Of a stretch of 64,000 bases of DNA, positions 31,328 through 40,859 are shown in pieces; position 1 is the stretch's first letter; every line of letters begins with the position of its first letter. The position numbers were made by a program, and so were the translations under genes. Below the pieces are notes generated by a model. It saw nothing but the letters and a program-made list of their open reading frames with translations, was not told the origin of the DNA and made no database searches. Source of the DNA: Agrypnia vestita. Taxonomy: Eukaryota; Arthropoda; Insecta; Trichoptera; Phryganeidae. Location: contig JADDOH010024902.1 of NCBI GenBank assembly GCA_016648135.1, positions 1 to 64,000 on the forward strand. The letters run 5' to 3'.

Positions 31328-31745
31328 ATTTTCAATGTTTATAGCGTTAACTCTGTGGTTGAACATAGTTATTAATTTTAATCAAACAACTTTTTATTAA
31401 CCACTTAACTAGTAACTCTACGTCTACCGGTTTCGATACCATCGTACTTTGTCAGGACGGACGCAAACTAACTATCCATTATCTATTCTAGCAAACAAAT
31501 CAATTTATGAATGGGGGCGTGACTACAGCTATGGTGGGGGTAATTGAGAAGTGGACGCCTAAATGGGGAAATGTCGTAAAGTAACGGGCTATTCATAAAA
31601 TTTATCTGGTTGTAAATTATATTGGCTTTAGTGTTCAGGCATTTTGTTATTTCTAGTATTTCTAAGTTATCTAATCTAAGGCCCCTATTATTTACGTGTA
31701 GAATCTCGATACCGTTTTCCTTTTTAAGTTATTTAAGTGTATTAG
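31328..31745 (-). pseudogene. PLE GIY-YIG tail with hammerhead-like motif
   Basis: On the minus strand from 31745 a frame reads KENGIEILHVNNRGLRLDNL, EILEITKCLNTKANIIYNQI, matching VKILNTDNKGLKLDNMEIFY of the copy at 61212. About 50 bases past its end the minus strand has CCTGACAAAGTACGATGGTA TCGAAACCGGTAGAC (31422-31456), the type 2 motif with a changed first core word. The sequence at 31328-31420 recurs near 57960. Confidence 0.7.
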
Positions 31746-32990
31746 GTACAGTTGGCTAACTGAGAACCTCCCGTTAAACCAAATTAGACAAATTGAGAAA
31801 GAAAAAAAAATCAAATAAAAGAGATGTGCAAAATACACCTATATTTTATTTTCACTTGGAGTTTGTTATTAGGTAGTTTATTTTTGGAGATCATCCGTGA
31901 GTCAAAAAAATGTCTAAAAAAGTCTATAATTCATAATAATTTAAGTTTTTAAATGTGTACCTATTACCTATGTAGTATTTGTAACTGTGGTTGTTGGACC
32001 TTATATTGCCAGTTCCAGCCTTCACTTCCACACATTAGACTTGGCACCAGAACTCCATTATGCACCGCTCGTCTCGGTTCATGTAGCAAATAATTTATCG
32101 CCTTCGAAATAAAGCATGGGATAAAAACGAATATTCATTCATTCTTAAGAAACAAAACCATTTTAAATGTGATGTGCCCACCATCGAATAATAACGTGCA
32201 GACAAAACACGGATTGATAAATGACACGGTCCTAAGTAAACCATTAAAATTACCATCGGCCGTTCGCAAGGAAAAAATTGTGAATTCCAAAAACACATGT
32301 CCCTGGAAGGAGCTGGTTCTCACAATAATTTGTATTTTGATAGAATTTTGCAGGCCGGGCTATGTCACCGCGGCCAATGTCTTGATTTATTAATAGTTTT
32401 GTTGACGCTGCAGTATGGGAGGCAACCACACATGGGAAATGTATCAATGCGACCATCCCCAAATTTTCTGGATAGATTCGTAGATTATTAATATTAACTA
32501 ACAAATATATCTACCATGAACCGCCAATTCCTCGCATTTTTTATATCAAACGAGAATTTCTACTTCTAAATTCAGTTTGACAGGATAAACGTACGTATAA
32601 TTCCCGAGTGATGTCAAAATATGTCAATTGTTGATTTATGTTGATATATTTTTGGAATATTTATGTTTAAGTGTTAGATGTGTTACTTTATGTTTTAATT
32701 ACTAGATGTATGTAAAAATGTTTTATTTTACAACTAAATAAAAAATATACAAACAAACAAATAATTACATTGCATAAGACCATATAAAAAAATTAACCAA
32801 TTAAGTATGTAAGTTTACAAAGAATGAGGAGGTTTTTTCTTTCTCCAGAAAAATTTACAATTATGATGATAGGTGGTATTGGCGGTTCAGGGTCGATATT
32901 AGGAAACGATTTATTTACAGCTAATCTTAGCATGAATAAGATTATTAAAATGGTTGCTTCTAAGCATCCGTCTATTGTTTGGTATAATAA
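31746..32990. other. Mostly unplaced, one LINE-A scrap
   Basis: 32005-32080 is antisense LINE-A (CCAGTTCCAGCCTTCACTTC). The 32100-32500 region has a mildly protein-like plus frame (32169-32393, NTCPWKELVLTIICILIEFC) with no known match. The remainder is AT-rich. Confidence 0.35.
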
Positions 32991-32997
32991 TATATTC

Positions 32998-33330
32998 AGT
33001 AAGTCTTTCGCGGACGCCTTCTATTTCTCTTACCTTCAATAGTCGTCCCGTATATATATTAACCATCCTTACCTCGCTCACACGTTCTAAATGACCAAAC
33101 CATCTCATCACTCTTTTCTTTATTCTGTCTACCACACTACAGCCAGAATTACATTCACTTCTAATTTGTTCATTCCTCACTCTATCGATCAAAGATTTTT
33201 CACACGAACGCCTCAGTGACCGCATTTCCACTGCATACAGTCTACATTCATTCCTTTTTCATACAGAGTTGGCACTAGAACGCCATTATGTACCTACCGC
33301 TAGAATTGCTTCTTGACTGGTTCTTATTGG
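32998..33330 (-). pseudogene. LINE-A middle segment, antisense
   Basis: The minus strand reads MEMRSLRRSCEKSLIDRVRN, EQIRSECNSGCSVVDRIKKR, VMRWFGHLERVSEVRMVNIY, TGRLLKVREIEGVRE. It lacks the 3' terminus and tail. Upstream continues weakly to LLAIVNK near 33325. Confidence 0.82.
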
Positions 33331-33960
33331 CCATAATAATAAAGAAATAAATAAATGTTGATAAGTAAAATGGCGTGACAAATAATCTAGATATTGGATA
33401 TTGGCTACAGTAGAAGTTTTAGCAATCGTCATGAACGCTATGAGAATCTGCAGGAAGTGCTGTGTTGCTTGTCAAGATGAAAAATAAAGGTCAAGTAATC
33501 GTAGGGATAGATAGATAGATAGATGATTGATTAATTTTGAAAATCCCAGTAAAAAAAAAAGTACCACCCAACTTTCTTCTAAACAGCGAATCGATTAAAT
33601 AGTAACAGGACACCAAGAGTTCAGAGGAGGTCTCTGGTAAAATATTTATGTTCGCATAATACGCTCTCATGGGCCGGAACGCTCTGCGCTCCTGGTTTGG
33701 ATTGATGCGTGTTCGGATAGGCTGCTCTAATGACACGTGTGCTTGGTGGTCGTGCCTGCCATGTGTAAAGGCTGGGGGTGTAGTAGTGTGACACGGTGGC
33801 TCTCAACATTTCATGTCTTATAATTGATTATTTTTAATAATTATTTCACTTGGAACCATATTGCATTCGGGGAAACAAAAACATTTCAAAAGAATTACGT
33901 TTATACTGCCAACAGAAATCAAAGAAACTAGTTAACATTTTCTGTTGAATTTTATTAATT
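33331..33960. other. No gene seen, short (GATA)n
   Basis: GATAGATAGATAGATAGATG lies at 33507-33525. Frames at 33491-33809 have no known motif. Confidence 0.4.
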
Positions 33961-33964
33961 TATT

Positions 33965-34685
33965 ATTTACTGGCGACCCGGCTTGACTTCGCCCTATACA
34001 GTTTAAATTTGTCATATCTTCAAAGATATTTCATTTGATGATTTGGTGTGAGGGACAAATTTGATCTGCGGTAAATGCTTAAGGTTAATAAGATACTTGA
34101 TTTGATAAGTATTATTACTGAATTGGTCAAAATCGCTGGAAAGTTAACCGTTATATCTTAGTTATACATTTGATGAAATTTTATACTAAAAAATGGTTGG
34201 TGTAAGCTATCCTTAAAATATAGATATATTCTACTAATGACTTTTTTGAAGATAATTTAATTTTACACAATTCTTTCCTACACGATTTTTTGTATCTCAT
34301 TATGTATATGCTTAGGTACCTATATAAATTATGTACATAGGTATAAAAAATCATTTTCATTTTCTTGTACTGTAAAAAGCCCACTTGGGCGTTGATTAAT
34401 AAATAAAAATAATAAAATATATAATTAGGTTAGTTTAGTTTTCAGCGTTTGCATGAGAGCGCTTTAGCGGCAAATTTTTCCCGACTTGATTCACTAATAC
34501 CGTTAATGGTCAGCTGCTATATGTGCTAGGGCAATTTTAATGCACTAAAATCTTCCTGAAAAAATGGAAATCATAACAGTAAAAACCCTATACAAATCCG
34601 TTCGGTGGTTCTCGAGATTAGCGCTGTCATACAGACAGGGAGACAGAGGTACAGACGCTCGCCGGGGACTTTACTTTAATAATGT
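33965..34685. repeat. CCCGG-type repeat split by a LINE 3' end
   Basis: Starts GGCGACCCGGCTTGACTTCG and ends CCGTTCGGTGGTTCTCGAGA, TACAGACAGGGAGACAGAGG, GGGGACTTTACTTTAATAAT, the usual ends of this repeat type. Between about 34310 and 34425 lies a LINE 3' end (TTGTACTGTAAAAAGCCCAC, TTGGGCGTTGATTAATAAAT), as at 3690-3740. Confidence 0.6.
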
Positions 34686-34689
34686 ATTG

Positions 34690-34892
34690 ATGTTTGGATG
34701 AATAATATAGCGCCATTTCCGTGAGAACTCACCCCAAGGGCACTTAACATGTTAACATTATTTTACAAAACAACTTCCTGGATAAATAACTTTTTTACTT
34801 ATACACAGGACGACATGCAAAAAAAGGAGTTGATGGTCAAAACTATAGTTGGGAGGGCCAGAAAAAATTAGGTGCTTTCGCAGAGTGCAGTC
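34690..34892 (-). mobile_element. LINE-J 3'UTR, antisense
   Basis: ATAGCGCCATTTCCGTGAGA, ACTCACCCCAAGGGCACTTA and GGTGCTTTCGCAGAGTGCAG match 29655-29860. No tail repeat is kept. Confidence 0.75.
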
Positions 34893-34904
34893 ATTAGGTA
34901 CCAT

Positions 34905-35108
34905 TGCATCGACGTGAGTGTTGATGGCACTAGAAATAGAGTGCGTTCGCGGAAGACTTGGTATGACCAGGTAAACGATACTGAAAGATGGTCCTTTAGG
35001 AGTCTCAACATGGGAAGACGAACGAATGTGGATGAGACGAGAGTCGTTTGTCTAGACAAAAGAGTGGCACTCCATTGAAGCAGAAATACGGTATGATAAT
35101 AAGTTAGT
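34905..35108 (+). pseudogene. LINE-A 3' fragment
   Basis: DVSVDGTRNRVRSRKTWYDQ, then FRSLNMGRRTNVDETRVVCL and DKRVALH. CGGTATGATAATAAGTTAGT is a decayed terminus. The CCCC-GGGG hairpin is deleted. Confidence 0.78.
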
Positions 35109-35734
35109 CAGCTACTATATACTATAATATCAAAATTAAATACTTTTTCCTACCCTATCTTATAAAATTAAATATCAGATTTAATTTACATATATATATA
35201 TCTATTATTATATATAATATATAACATTTATATTACAAACATAAATTTTATTCGTAAATCTTATTTATTTTTATTTTATTTTATATCAACGGATTACACC
35301 TATCACAATAAAATAAACTTATATATGTCTAAATGACAGTAATCTGCTTACATGATCATTTAAAAATGTATACATATGAAATTTATAACACAATATCTAT
35401 CTGTACAAGTACATAAATCACAAATTAAATAAAGACAATTAAAAGTATATATCAGTAAGAACAAAGACATGTATTCATATATGTATTAACAAAGTTTAAT
35501 CAAATTAATTAACGGTAAAGTGTTCATTAAGGAGATTTCGGTAACGACTTAAGTTAATGTTGAGAATATCTGCAATTTGTGCATACTCGTTTCCTAGGAT
35601 GGAAAGTCTGTCGATCGTGGAGTATTTTTGGTGAGATGTGTTATTTATGTTGCAGTGAAAGAATACTTGTGAAAAAGTAAGAAATATATAAACAACAAAA
35701 ACAAATATTAAACATATATAAAATCATTCAGATC
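35109..35734. other. AT-rich, no gene seen
   Basis: It holds only AT-rich sequence with short TATATA runs. Confidence 0.4.
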
Positions 35735-35930
35735 AAAGGTGTACGAGAATCCTGCTTCGGAAAACTCTCTCAGGGGCATGGAACAGGTCAATGTCTAGAG
35801 TGATATTGTTCAGCACTGCAGTAGCTCTTCCAACAGGCATAACCATTGGCGGTTGGACCTGTATATTGGAATGTGAAACAATCTATGCTGACGCTATCGA
35901 AGGTTATATCAGGAACAACCAATAATGCAA
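35735..35930 (-). mobile_element. LINE-F 3' coding scrap, antisense
   Basis: AAAGGTGTACGAGAATCCTG, CTTCGGAAAACTCTCTCAG and TATATTGGAATGTGAAACAA match 6592-6790. On the minus strand this is the end of the RT frame (VFRSRILVHL). Confidence 0.8.
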
Positions 35931-36420
35931 CTTCTCAACGCCTGTCTCTTCACGCCCATACAAATTAAAATTGGGTCCTTCAAGCGCATAAACAATGAAC
36001 ACCCGCAAAGATTGAGAAAGACAACGTCGCGACGCAATCTCAATTTTAAGTTCGCAAATTAAAATAAGAAAAAAAAAGCGAAAGTTTGGACACCTCCGCG
36101 CTGCCAGCTCCCGTGTGGATCCTGACACAACATAATGAATGTCCGCCCATTCGTTAGTAAACGTCCGTGGAAACTTATGTCGCCCTGTTACTTTTAATAC
36201 CTATTCACCGTAATTTATGCCCCCAAACTAGACTGATCATAATTTTTATATTTATTGCGGCAATAATTTCGCTAATTTATTGTTTTCGGGGTGACTTTAA
36301 ATTGCCACCGATTCGAGACATCCGGAAACCACGTGTCGCGGGATGACAATTATTATAATTGTTTTTCCATACTGTGTGGTCTCGATTAAATCATTTCTCT
36401 CTCTTCTCGAAGGGGTTTCT
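35931..36420. other. Mixed stretch with candidate conserved noncoding block
   Basis: 36150-36360 is mildly GC-rich and unique, with TTATTGCGGCAATAA (a near-perfect palindrome at 36256), TTTATTG and CACGTG (36332) sites. No coding frame stands out. Confidence 0.3.
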
Positions 36421-36424
36421 ACTA

Positions 36425-36800
36425 AAATATCAAGGAAGCACTAGAAATCTACAAGCATCCGATAAACATTAATAGAGATGATGGTCTCAAATTAAAAACA
36501 TCTTGGTATCCGGCACTTCAAAGTCATTCTCGTCGCAGACTCCGCAGAGATAGTGATCAGACAACAGATGAATCATACATACAACACATCATGACTTCGG
36601 CACGGTATTGCAAGCCGATACTTAACCACAACACCAACATTCAAGACAACACATCAGCCCTGATGATGGACCCTGCAATGGGATCCGAAACGTCGGCCCG
36701 AAAGGTCGTAACAACACGGCATAATACCCTAGTAAACACAAACGTGAAGATTCTGAGTGGCCGTGAAAACCTAAGAACATTCTTTACTAAAATATAATTC
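36425..36800 (+). pseudogene. PLE C-terminus joined to hammerhead-like motif
   Basis: The plus frame reads KEALEIYKHPININRDDGLK LKTSWYPAL, the conserved REAIEI-KHP-N-NRDDGL end of PLE GIY-YIG nucleases. About 130 bases later CTGATGA (36660-36666), a GGACCC-TGCAAT-GGGATCC stem-loop, GAAAC (36687-36691) and GTCGGCC follow. This is the clearest physical link in the window between a PLE coding end and the motif. The frame at 36591-36797 that spans the motif has no known domain. Confidence 0.8.
36660..36698 (+). ncRNA. Hammerhead-like motif type 1
   Basis: Core words CTGATGA and GAAAC are intact. Six base pairs with one bulged A close a TGCAAT loop between them. At 57849 the bulge is absent and a five-pair stem forms. 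The cleavage-site side of the ribozyme is not resolved from this sequence. Confidence 0.5.
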
Positions 36801-37066
36801 AATTTTACTGGACTTTATATCTTGGGAAAAGGCAGAGAGGATAGATCGCCAGACGCTTCCGTTCTGACGTCACTCTCAGTGGTGTATCTACCCCAAAAAC
36901 GTAACCAACACTCTTTCACTAAAATAATTTCGGTAACCATTCGTGTATCTCCTTTTCTGCATAATTGCATTTTTAGTCGATAGAGGGAGTTCAAAAGAAT
37001 GCTACAAATCAACTATGTCAGAAGCAATGGTCAGGGATATTACCATCATGATATAAATAGATACTA

Positions 37067-37209
37067 CAGTTGCCGATAAACTTCTTGAAATTTTTTGGCG
37101 TAGTGGGGGAATGCGCGGAAGACAAAATTTAGGTCTCGTTGGTGGAAAGGTAGATGCGCAAACTTCCCCCCACTACGCCGTAAAATTTCAAGATGTTTGC
37201 CGGCTAGTG
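37067..37209. mobile_element. MITE-1 copy 2, beside LINE-A
   Basis: Same 143-bp length and ends as 8253-8395, flanked by TA (37065-37066 and 37210-37211). Directly to its right CTTGAGGATG-TTAAAAGCC is LINE-A sequence, so it inserted at or near the LINE-A edge. Confidence 0.88.
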
Positions 37210-37211
37210 TA

Positions 37212-37382
37212 CTTGAGGATGTTAAAAGCCGCAACAACCGTAGAACTTGTATGAGAAGATGTATGAATGTGGCCGAAGCAAAAGTGGTGTGCCAGGATAG
37301 AAGAGTGTGGCGTTCAATCCTCTCTGCCTACCCCTGCGGGGAAACGGCGTGATGGTTAGTTAGTTAGTTAGTTAGTTAGATA
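37212..37382 (+). mobile_element. LINE-A 3' end with (TTAG)6 tail
   Basis: RRTCMRRCMNVAEAKVVCQD, RRVWRSILSAYPCGETA, CCCCTGCGGGG hairpin, GTGATGG and six GTTA/TTAG units. It is nearly identical to 8598-8756. Confidence 0.9.
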
Positions 37383-37561
37383 TAAACTACATATTTTAAT
37401 TATTTAATTATAAATAATTAAAATGTATTCTGTAGGAAATCGATTCTACAGGAATTTAATTATTTTGTAATAAGGAAAATGGATTCTATAGAAAATCGCA
37501 CGATTCCTTCTAAAATTATATTTCCAAATAACCATTTAAAGCGAAGAGTGCATATTCTCGT

Positions 37562-37899
37562 AGTGTAAAAAGCAAAGGCAGCGATATCCATTTCAACCAC
37601 TCAATTTAACTGAAGCATCGTAGCAAATTCAGCGATATCCAATTATGTAAACAGCAAAAGCAGCAATATCCACTACTTATTAGCAAACACATCAAAATCC
37701 ATATTTTAAAGTTAAATATTTTTTATGCACGTATACATATACCTAAGTAAAACTGAGGTGGCAAGTTTTTTTTTAAACTTCAATAAGACGTCGGTTTCAT
37801 AAATTCCATAGATTTTTTTTGAGAAATGACAGGTTTTTTATATTTACATATCTCAGAAACGCGTCAGTGGGATGTCGCTGCCTTTGCTTTTATACCCCT
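37562..37899. mobile_element. MITE-3 copy with iterated subterminal motif
   Basis: The left end TGTAAAAAGCAAAGGCAGCG and the inverted right end (GGTATAAAAGCAAAGGCAGC) pair. AGCAAA--CAGC-ATATCC recurs four times within 130 bases (37571, 37623, 37652 and 37683). No coding part is seen. Confidence 0.65.
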
Positions 37900-38084
37900 C
37901 TTGTTTGTTATCCGGTATTTATGTGAATTTAATCACATCCCTAGTAGAAAATACTTGATATGGAACAAACATATACAACAGGGAAATTTATTAACGTTTT
38001 TCTTGAAAACTGAACAAATCATATTTGTGAAGATTTTGCCTCTAATCTCCTTCCTGTTACATTGAATAGGTAGCTTGTTGCTGT

Positions 38085-38160
38085 TTTGTTTATGACTCTC
38101 GCCTAGTGATCCAATGATCGGTGGTTCGAGCCCCATTCCAGGACACCAGCAACATTTCCT
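38085..38160 (+). repeat. tRNA-like repeat, 3' half
   Basis: GACTCTCGCCTAGTGATCCA, ATGATCGGTGGTTCGAGCCC aligns with the minus strand of 56341-56400. GGTTCGAGCCC fits a Pol III B box. The 5' half is not tRNA-like here. 38161-38560 is AT-rich. Confidence 0.45.
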
Positions 38161-38559
38161 ATTTCCATAGAACAAGCTTAGTTTTAAATAGTGAAAATCT
38201 CAATTTAAAAAAAATATATATATAAATTAAAATTACCTTCCTACGAATAGATTTATTACTTTTAGATATGAATAAAATTAAAAAAATACGTCTTCATTTT
38301 TAGTTGTTTATTTTAAGATGTTTTTTTTTTTAAATAAAATAAGTTATACATGCATCTCAAAATAGCTCATCGGCAGCGCTACTGCCAAATGTATGAAACT
38401 CATTAAAAATATACCTGCGTAATTTATCGCTCTCTACAGAGGAGCTACATAAATTGGGAATAATAATAATTCAAAAATATAGTTAAGAAACTTATTTATT
38501 ATTTTTACACGAGTTTTGTATTTAGGCTACCGAATTTTTTTTCAAATTGCAATAAATTA

Positions 38560-39467
38560 GCTCCGACAAATTATTATTAATATGTTATTTTGACTCGCAC
38601 GAATTTACGAGCAGTCTCCGACTTGATTAATTGCGATATAGGGTCAAAGTAAACAGACGCGCGTCACAAGATGGCGTCGTTTTGGGTCTCGTCCGGAACG
38701 TCAAAAATGTGTCGATGTTTGCAGTCTTTTAAATCCCTCGGGGGTCATTAGCGAACCCGAGAATAATTTATAACGACGTAATCTGACATTTCATCGAAAT
38801 GTGTGCCAAAAAATACGAAACGGATCGCAGAAAAGCTACCCACCACGCGGGGTAGTTTTGAGACAAAATGAAGTTGTTTTAAATGTAACAAAACATTCTG
38901 GAATAGGGATTTTACACACATCTCTGCCCATTTACATTCTGGAAAATGTTAGTTGATTAATTTAATACAATTTTAGATTACGCATACGACCGTCCCGCTG
39001 CAGAACAGACTTACCTCATTGACGTATTATAATATAGACACGTTATTCCCATACTAGCCGACTTTCATATGTAGCAAAACTGCATTGAAAAATACAACAA
39101 ATCACATAATCAAGTAATCACGTACAAATTAGGTAATTTAAAGTCACGGTGTCTAAAATAACATACTCATTCTTACAATAGTGTACGATACTCTTTTCCT
39201 TTTTCCGCGTAGCGTCGCGCCCGATCACAAAGAAGATCCGTTCGATAACGAATGCAAGTAAGGCAATTCAATTACCTTACTTTTGAGTTGCCAAGATTTC
39301 ACGCTTGTAACGTATCTACAGTTTATTATATCATTGTCTTACCTACTTTAAAAATGGATCTCGAAGCAAAGTTCGCGCTTTTTACTCGAGTGATGGAAAA
39401 GTGAATTGCAATTTAAAGAAATTGGTCGGCGACAATATTTTTTCAGACAATGAAACACCTAAAAATG
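38560..39467. other. Unique sequence with GC-richer patch
   Basis: 38600-38860 holds CAAGATGGCGTCGTTTTGGG and CCTCGGGGGTCATTAGCGAA, unlike the repeats around it. Nothing codes recognisably. 38860-39467 is AT-rich. Confidence 0.3.
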
Positions 39468-40075
39468 TTAATTAAGGATAAATTATAGAAGTCTCATAGA
39501 GTAATTTATATATCAGAAAAGTGAATGGAAGTCTCTTTACTTAGCTTATACGATGGCTCAGGGCTCACAACCTGTGTGAGCTGGCTTAAGTGATCACTCT
39601 ACACAATGCAATGTTCACCAATTCCATCGAAAGAACATCCACACATTATCCAATTTTGAAAGTTCTTTATATATGTTCGAATAAAGAACCTATCATATAC
39701 CTATTGCTACGCTGTGTATACTAATTTGTTAATGAGAAAAAAATCAACAGATGTCTCTAGCAGAGACCATAGAAATACATGATAGGTTCTTTATCTGAAC
39801 ATTTATAAAGAACTTTCAACATTTGATAATGTGTGGATGTTCTTACGATGGAATTGGTGAACGTTGCATTGTGTAGAGTCTTAGAGTATATACAATCCAT
39901 GTAGAGTAATCACTTAAGCCAGCTCATACAAGTTGTAAGCCCCGAGCCATCGTATAAGAGACTTCCATCCACTTTACTCATATATAAAACAGCTTAGTCT
40001 CTGTGAGACTTCTATAATTTATCCTTAATTAATTAATCATGCCTCCGGGGACAAAATCCAGTAACTATGTTCTTA
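39468..40075. mobile_element. Fold-back element FB2
   Basis: TTAATTAAGGATAAATTATA, GAAGTCTCATAGAG on the left is inverted at 40000-40034. The arms continue with CGATGGCTCAGGGCTCACAA / TTGTAAGCCCCGAGCCATCG and AGAACATCCACACATTATCC / GATAATGTGTGGATGTTCTT, about 230 bases each. The right side extends past the palindrome (GGGGACAAAATCCAGTAACT), and that part also occurs in the one-armed copy at 57492-57720. Confidence 0.82.
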
Positions 40076-40341
40076 GAACATAATTTCATATAAAATGTGT
40101 TAAAACATAATTAACAAGCAGCTTTAATCTACGTATACCTCTTTTCATTTAAGGACAATATAATTAGTATGTGTAAGCAAGGGCGGATCCAGCTTTGGCG
40201 CCAGGGGGGGGTCACATAGTCGTGGTCAAGTCACAAGAAGTTATAATTTAATTTTGATAAAAATAGATACTTACAAGTAAAACGTAGGTATTTTATTAAT
40301 AAATGTAACTACCTACTGTACTTAATAATCCCTACCTATAT

Positions 40342-40859
40342 TTAAATAACAAAATCAATTTTTCTTTTACGTCTTCTCCCGAAACGCATTATCACTTCAT
40401 CTACTACAATGGGTACGTTTTTATGGACGTGGAGAAGTGGCAGTCCGGTTAGACGTTCTTCAGCCATTGAAGCTCTTAGCCACGATTTGATTCTTCGCAA
40501 CGTAGAGAAAGATCTTTCCGCTGTCGCTACACTAACAGGTAGTGTAGCCATAATACATAAAAATTGTCTTATATTAGGATACATCTCAATATCGCAATTT
40601 AAAATAAGGTCGGAAATCGACTGCGGTATGTCCTGACTCTGCTGCCACTTCACCATCCACAGCCGATATTCGTTTACAACGATAGAAACTGGAGTATTAT
40701 CTAGTAACAATCGGTTGCTAGTTGTTTCACAGTTTCAATGTCTTAATTACTGTATTCGCTTTTTGGCATGAAAACGCTTAGTTGAAACAAATTAAGTATT
40801 TCTAGAGACAGACGGTCCTGTAGGTCACTTATTATTGAATCCAGAAGAGAGATGTATAT
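40342..40859 (-). pseudogene. hAT transposase C-terminus (dimerisation domain)
   Basis: The minus strand from 40859 reads ISLLDSIISDLQDRLSLEIL, FQLSVFMPKSEYSN, a stop, DIETVKQLATDCY, a shift, then PVSIVVNEYRLWMVKWQQSQ. MATLPVSVATAERSFSTLRR IKSWLRASM and LTGLPLLHVHKN form the hATC dimerisation domain (SVATAERSFS-LRRIK-WLRA-M--ERL-GL-LL--H), close to the ZMYM/52-kDa-repressor-like hAT group. Two stops and one shift break it. Its upstream part lies at 42937-43155 beyond the nested insert. Confidence 0.88.

Noticed and set aside
37349..37380. TTAGTTAGTTAG array as telomeric repeat
   Set aside because: Insect telomere units are TTAGG; this is the GTTA tail of LINE-A and appears only at its 3' end.
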